This document shows positions 5,435 through 6,486 of a DNA stretch of 6,486 nucleotides, piece after piece. The first letter of the stretch is position 1. Each line of letters begins with the position of its first letter. A program made the translations under genes and the position numbers. Below the pieces are notes generated by a model that saw only the letters and a program-made list of their open reading frames with translations, was not told the DNA's origin and did not search any database. The DNA is from Clostridia bacterium (lineage in GTDB: Bacteria; Bacillota; Clostridia; Oscillospirales; CAG-272). The stretch is from positions 1-6,486 of the forward strand of contig JAFYBI010000236.1 in assembly GCA_017540285.1 (NCBI GenBank). The letters run 5' to 3'.

Positions 5435-6211
5435 ATGGATTGGACTCTCAGACCGTTCAACGCGGTATTCTTCGGCACGGCGGCGGTATTTCTCCTCCTC
5501 CTCATCGTGTCCAGCCTGATCCTGCGCGGCAGGAGCGAAAAGACCAGAAAGACCGTCCTCGTCGCGGCCTGCCTCGTCACGTTCGTCGGATTCTTCCTCT
5601 ATAAATATGCCCTCTCCCTCGACGCGGAGTACGACCGCCTGATCGCGGATATGGACGGCTTCAACTGGTGGGGCGAGCTGCCCCTGCACCTGTGCAACGT
5701 GAACATGATCCTCATCCCGATCGCGGTCCTGACCGACTGCAAGCCGCTCAAGGGCTTCTGCTTCTTCGTCGGGCCGATGTGCGCGGCGATGGCGCTCACC
5801 ATGCCGACGGCGGGCTTCGATCGGTATTCGATCTTTCTGCCGCGGATGCTCGGGTATTACGGCACGCACTTCATGGTCTTCGTCGAAGCGATCGCGCTTG
5901 TGACCTACGGGCTCTTTCGGCCCCGGTTCCGCGATCTTCCCCCGACGCTCGCGGCGATCTTTCTCATCACGTTCGCCGTCTTCCTCATCGACGCGGCGAT
6001 GCGGCGGACGGGGGTATATGCCCGCGCGAACTACTTCTTCGCGATGGAGACGGAGGGCAATCCCCTCTTAGACATTTTCCGCGGGTGGATCCCGTATCCG
6101 TTCCTCTACCTGCTGCCGTGCCTGGTAATCCTCGCCGTGTACATGAGCGCGGTCATGGGGGCGTTCGCGCTGGGCCGGCGGATCGCGCGGGGGAAGCGTG
6201 CGAAAGGGTGA
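5435..6211 (+). CDS. YwaF/TIGR02206-family integral membrane protein
   Basis: The 258-residue multi-pass membrane protein resembles the YwaF (TIGR02206) family, whose function is not established. Family-like features are the short motif LPLHLCNVN (82-90) opening a membrane helix, the GYYGTHFMVF segment (140-149), ARANYFF (196-202), and the aromatic C-terminal helix start WIPYPFLYLLP (218-228). Hydrophobic segments lie near 11-30, 40-58, 83-99, 105-122, 139-160, 171-187 and 219-245, and the tail is basic (RRIARGKRAKG). Its GGAGG ribosome site (5423-5427) overlaps the end of the preceding PAP2-like gene. The ATG lies only 4 nt after that gene's stop, so the two are co-transcribed and probably translationally coupled. 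This suggests a shared envelope role, which is inference. The family assignment is fairly confident; the function is unknown. Confidence 0.75.
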   Translation: MDWTLRPFNAVFFGTAAVFLLLLIVSSLILRGRSEKTRKTVLVAACLVTFVGFFLYKYALSLDAEYDRLIADMDGFNWWGELPLHLCNVNMILIPIAVLTDCKPLKGFCFFVGPMCAAMALTMPTAGFDRYSIFLPRMLGYYGTHFMVFVEAIALVTYGLFRPRFRDLPPTLAAIFLITFAVFLIDAAMRRTGVYARANYFFAMETEGNPLLDIFRGWIPYPFLYLLPCLVILAVYMSAVMGAFALGRRIARGKRAKG

Positions 6212-6254
6212 GCCGGCGTGACCGCGGGTCCCGCTTCTCCCTCGAAACGACATA

Positions 6255-6317
6255 AAACGGGCTGTCGCCCTCTTCTCTCCGAAGGAGGCGGCAGCCCGTT
6301 TCTTTTCTTCTTTATTT
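6255..6317 (+). terminator. Strong intrinsic terminator between convergent genes
   Basis: AAACGGGCTG (6255-6264) pairs perfectly with CAGCCCGTTT (6292-6301). The stem continues inward to 6275/6281 with two wobble pairs and one mismatch, ending in a 5-nt loop (6276-6280). A T-rich tract (TTTCTTTTCTTCTTTATTT) runs from the right arm to 6317, giving a good plus-strand terminator for the PAP2-YwaF operon. On the minus strand it starts 14 nt past the deacetylase stop and is followed by a short TTTTAT, so it may also serve that gene. Confidence 0.85.
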
Positions 6318-6486
6318 ATGAATGCCTCTCCGCGTGCGTCCACGAGCGCCCGTAATTCTCGAGCGAGCCGAAGGACAGCCCGGCCCGCGTGATCCGCTCG
6401 AGCATCCACGGGAGCAGATCGATCGTCTCGGGGACGGTCTCGTGCATCAGGATGATGATCGGGGTGTCCGGCCACACGGCGACCTC
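6316..6486 (-). CDS. Polysaccharide deacetylase, C-terminal end (partial)
   Basis: Only the last 56 codons are in the window; the gene continues beyond 6486 on its 5' side. The segment reads like the end of a NodB-fold (carbohydrate esterase family 4) deacetylase. It has a strand with the late conserved Leu/Met-His motif (IIILMHE), then an ET-I-LLP helix and a final GLSFGSLENY strand, where family members typically have eT...LP.ii...G..F..l. Such enzymes remove N- or O-acetyl groups from peptidoglycan or chitin-like polymers outside the cell. The metal-binding and catalytic motifs would lie in the missing part. It converges on the YwaF-like gene across the shared hairpin. Stop codon TAA is at 6318-6316. 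Confidence 0.7.
   Translation of the reverse strand, partial: EVAVWPDTPIIILMHETVPETIDLLPWMLERITRAGLSFGSLENYGRSWTHAERHS

Overview
The window is high-GC DNA with AT-rich promoters, strong Shine-Dalgarno sites, a Clostridia-like RecA, a lipobox solute-binding protein and a YwaF-family membrane protein. This suggests a GC-rich Firmicute, probably a Clostridia-class (Oscillospiraceae- or Christensenellaceae-like) animal or gut commensal. The taxonomic placement is inference from protein style, not from a search.

Layout. Positions 1-826 hold no convincing gene. They contain a pair of inverted repeat copies (51-145 and 579-693, about 77-78 nt well conserved) bracketing a stem-loop-rich interior. 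Each copy sits immediately next to a terminator-like hairpin plus T-run. Positions 827-1990 (minus) are recA, with its own promoter and an inverted repeat over the predicted transcription start. Positions 1991-2314 are an intergenic region with the recA promoter, a cluster of GTGAAAA-type repeats around an 18-bp perfect palindrome, and a 43-nt hairpin that probably ends the next gene. Positions 2315-3859 (minus) encode a lipoprotein extracellular solute-binding protein with a good promoter at 3901-3929. Positions 3989-4582 (minus) are the C-terminal remnant of an AAA_14/DUF4143-type ATPase that has lost its P-loop half. Positions 4777-5430 and 5435-6211 (plus) are a tight two-gene operon of membrane proteins: a PAP2-superfamily phosphatase-like protein and a YwaF/TIGR02206-family protein. 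It is driven by a near-consensus promoter at 4703-4731 and closed by a strong hairpin at 6255-6301. The window ends inside the C-terminus of a convergent polysaccharide deacetylase (6316-6486, minus).

The genes do not form one pathway. recA is a monocistronic DNA-repair gene, the solute-binding protein is an orphan transport component, and the PAP2/YwaF pair is a small envelope operon. The most unusual part is the left 700 bp. It shows no coding signal but has extensive potential secondary structure, and one base pair differs in a compensatory way between the two repeat copies. That makes it a candidate structured RNA family or a non-autonomous repeat element.
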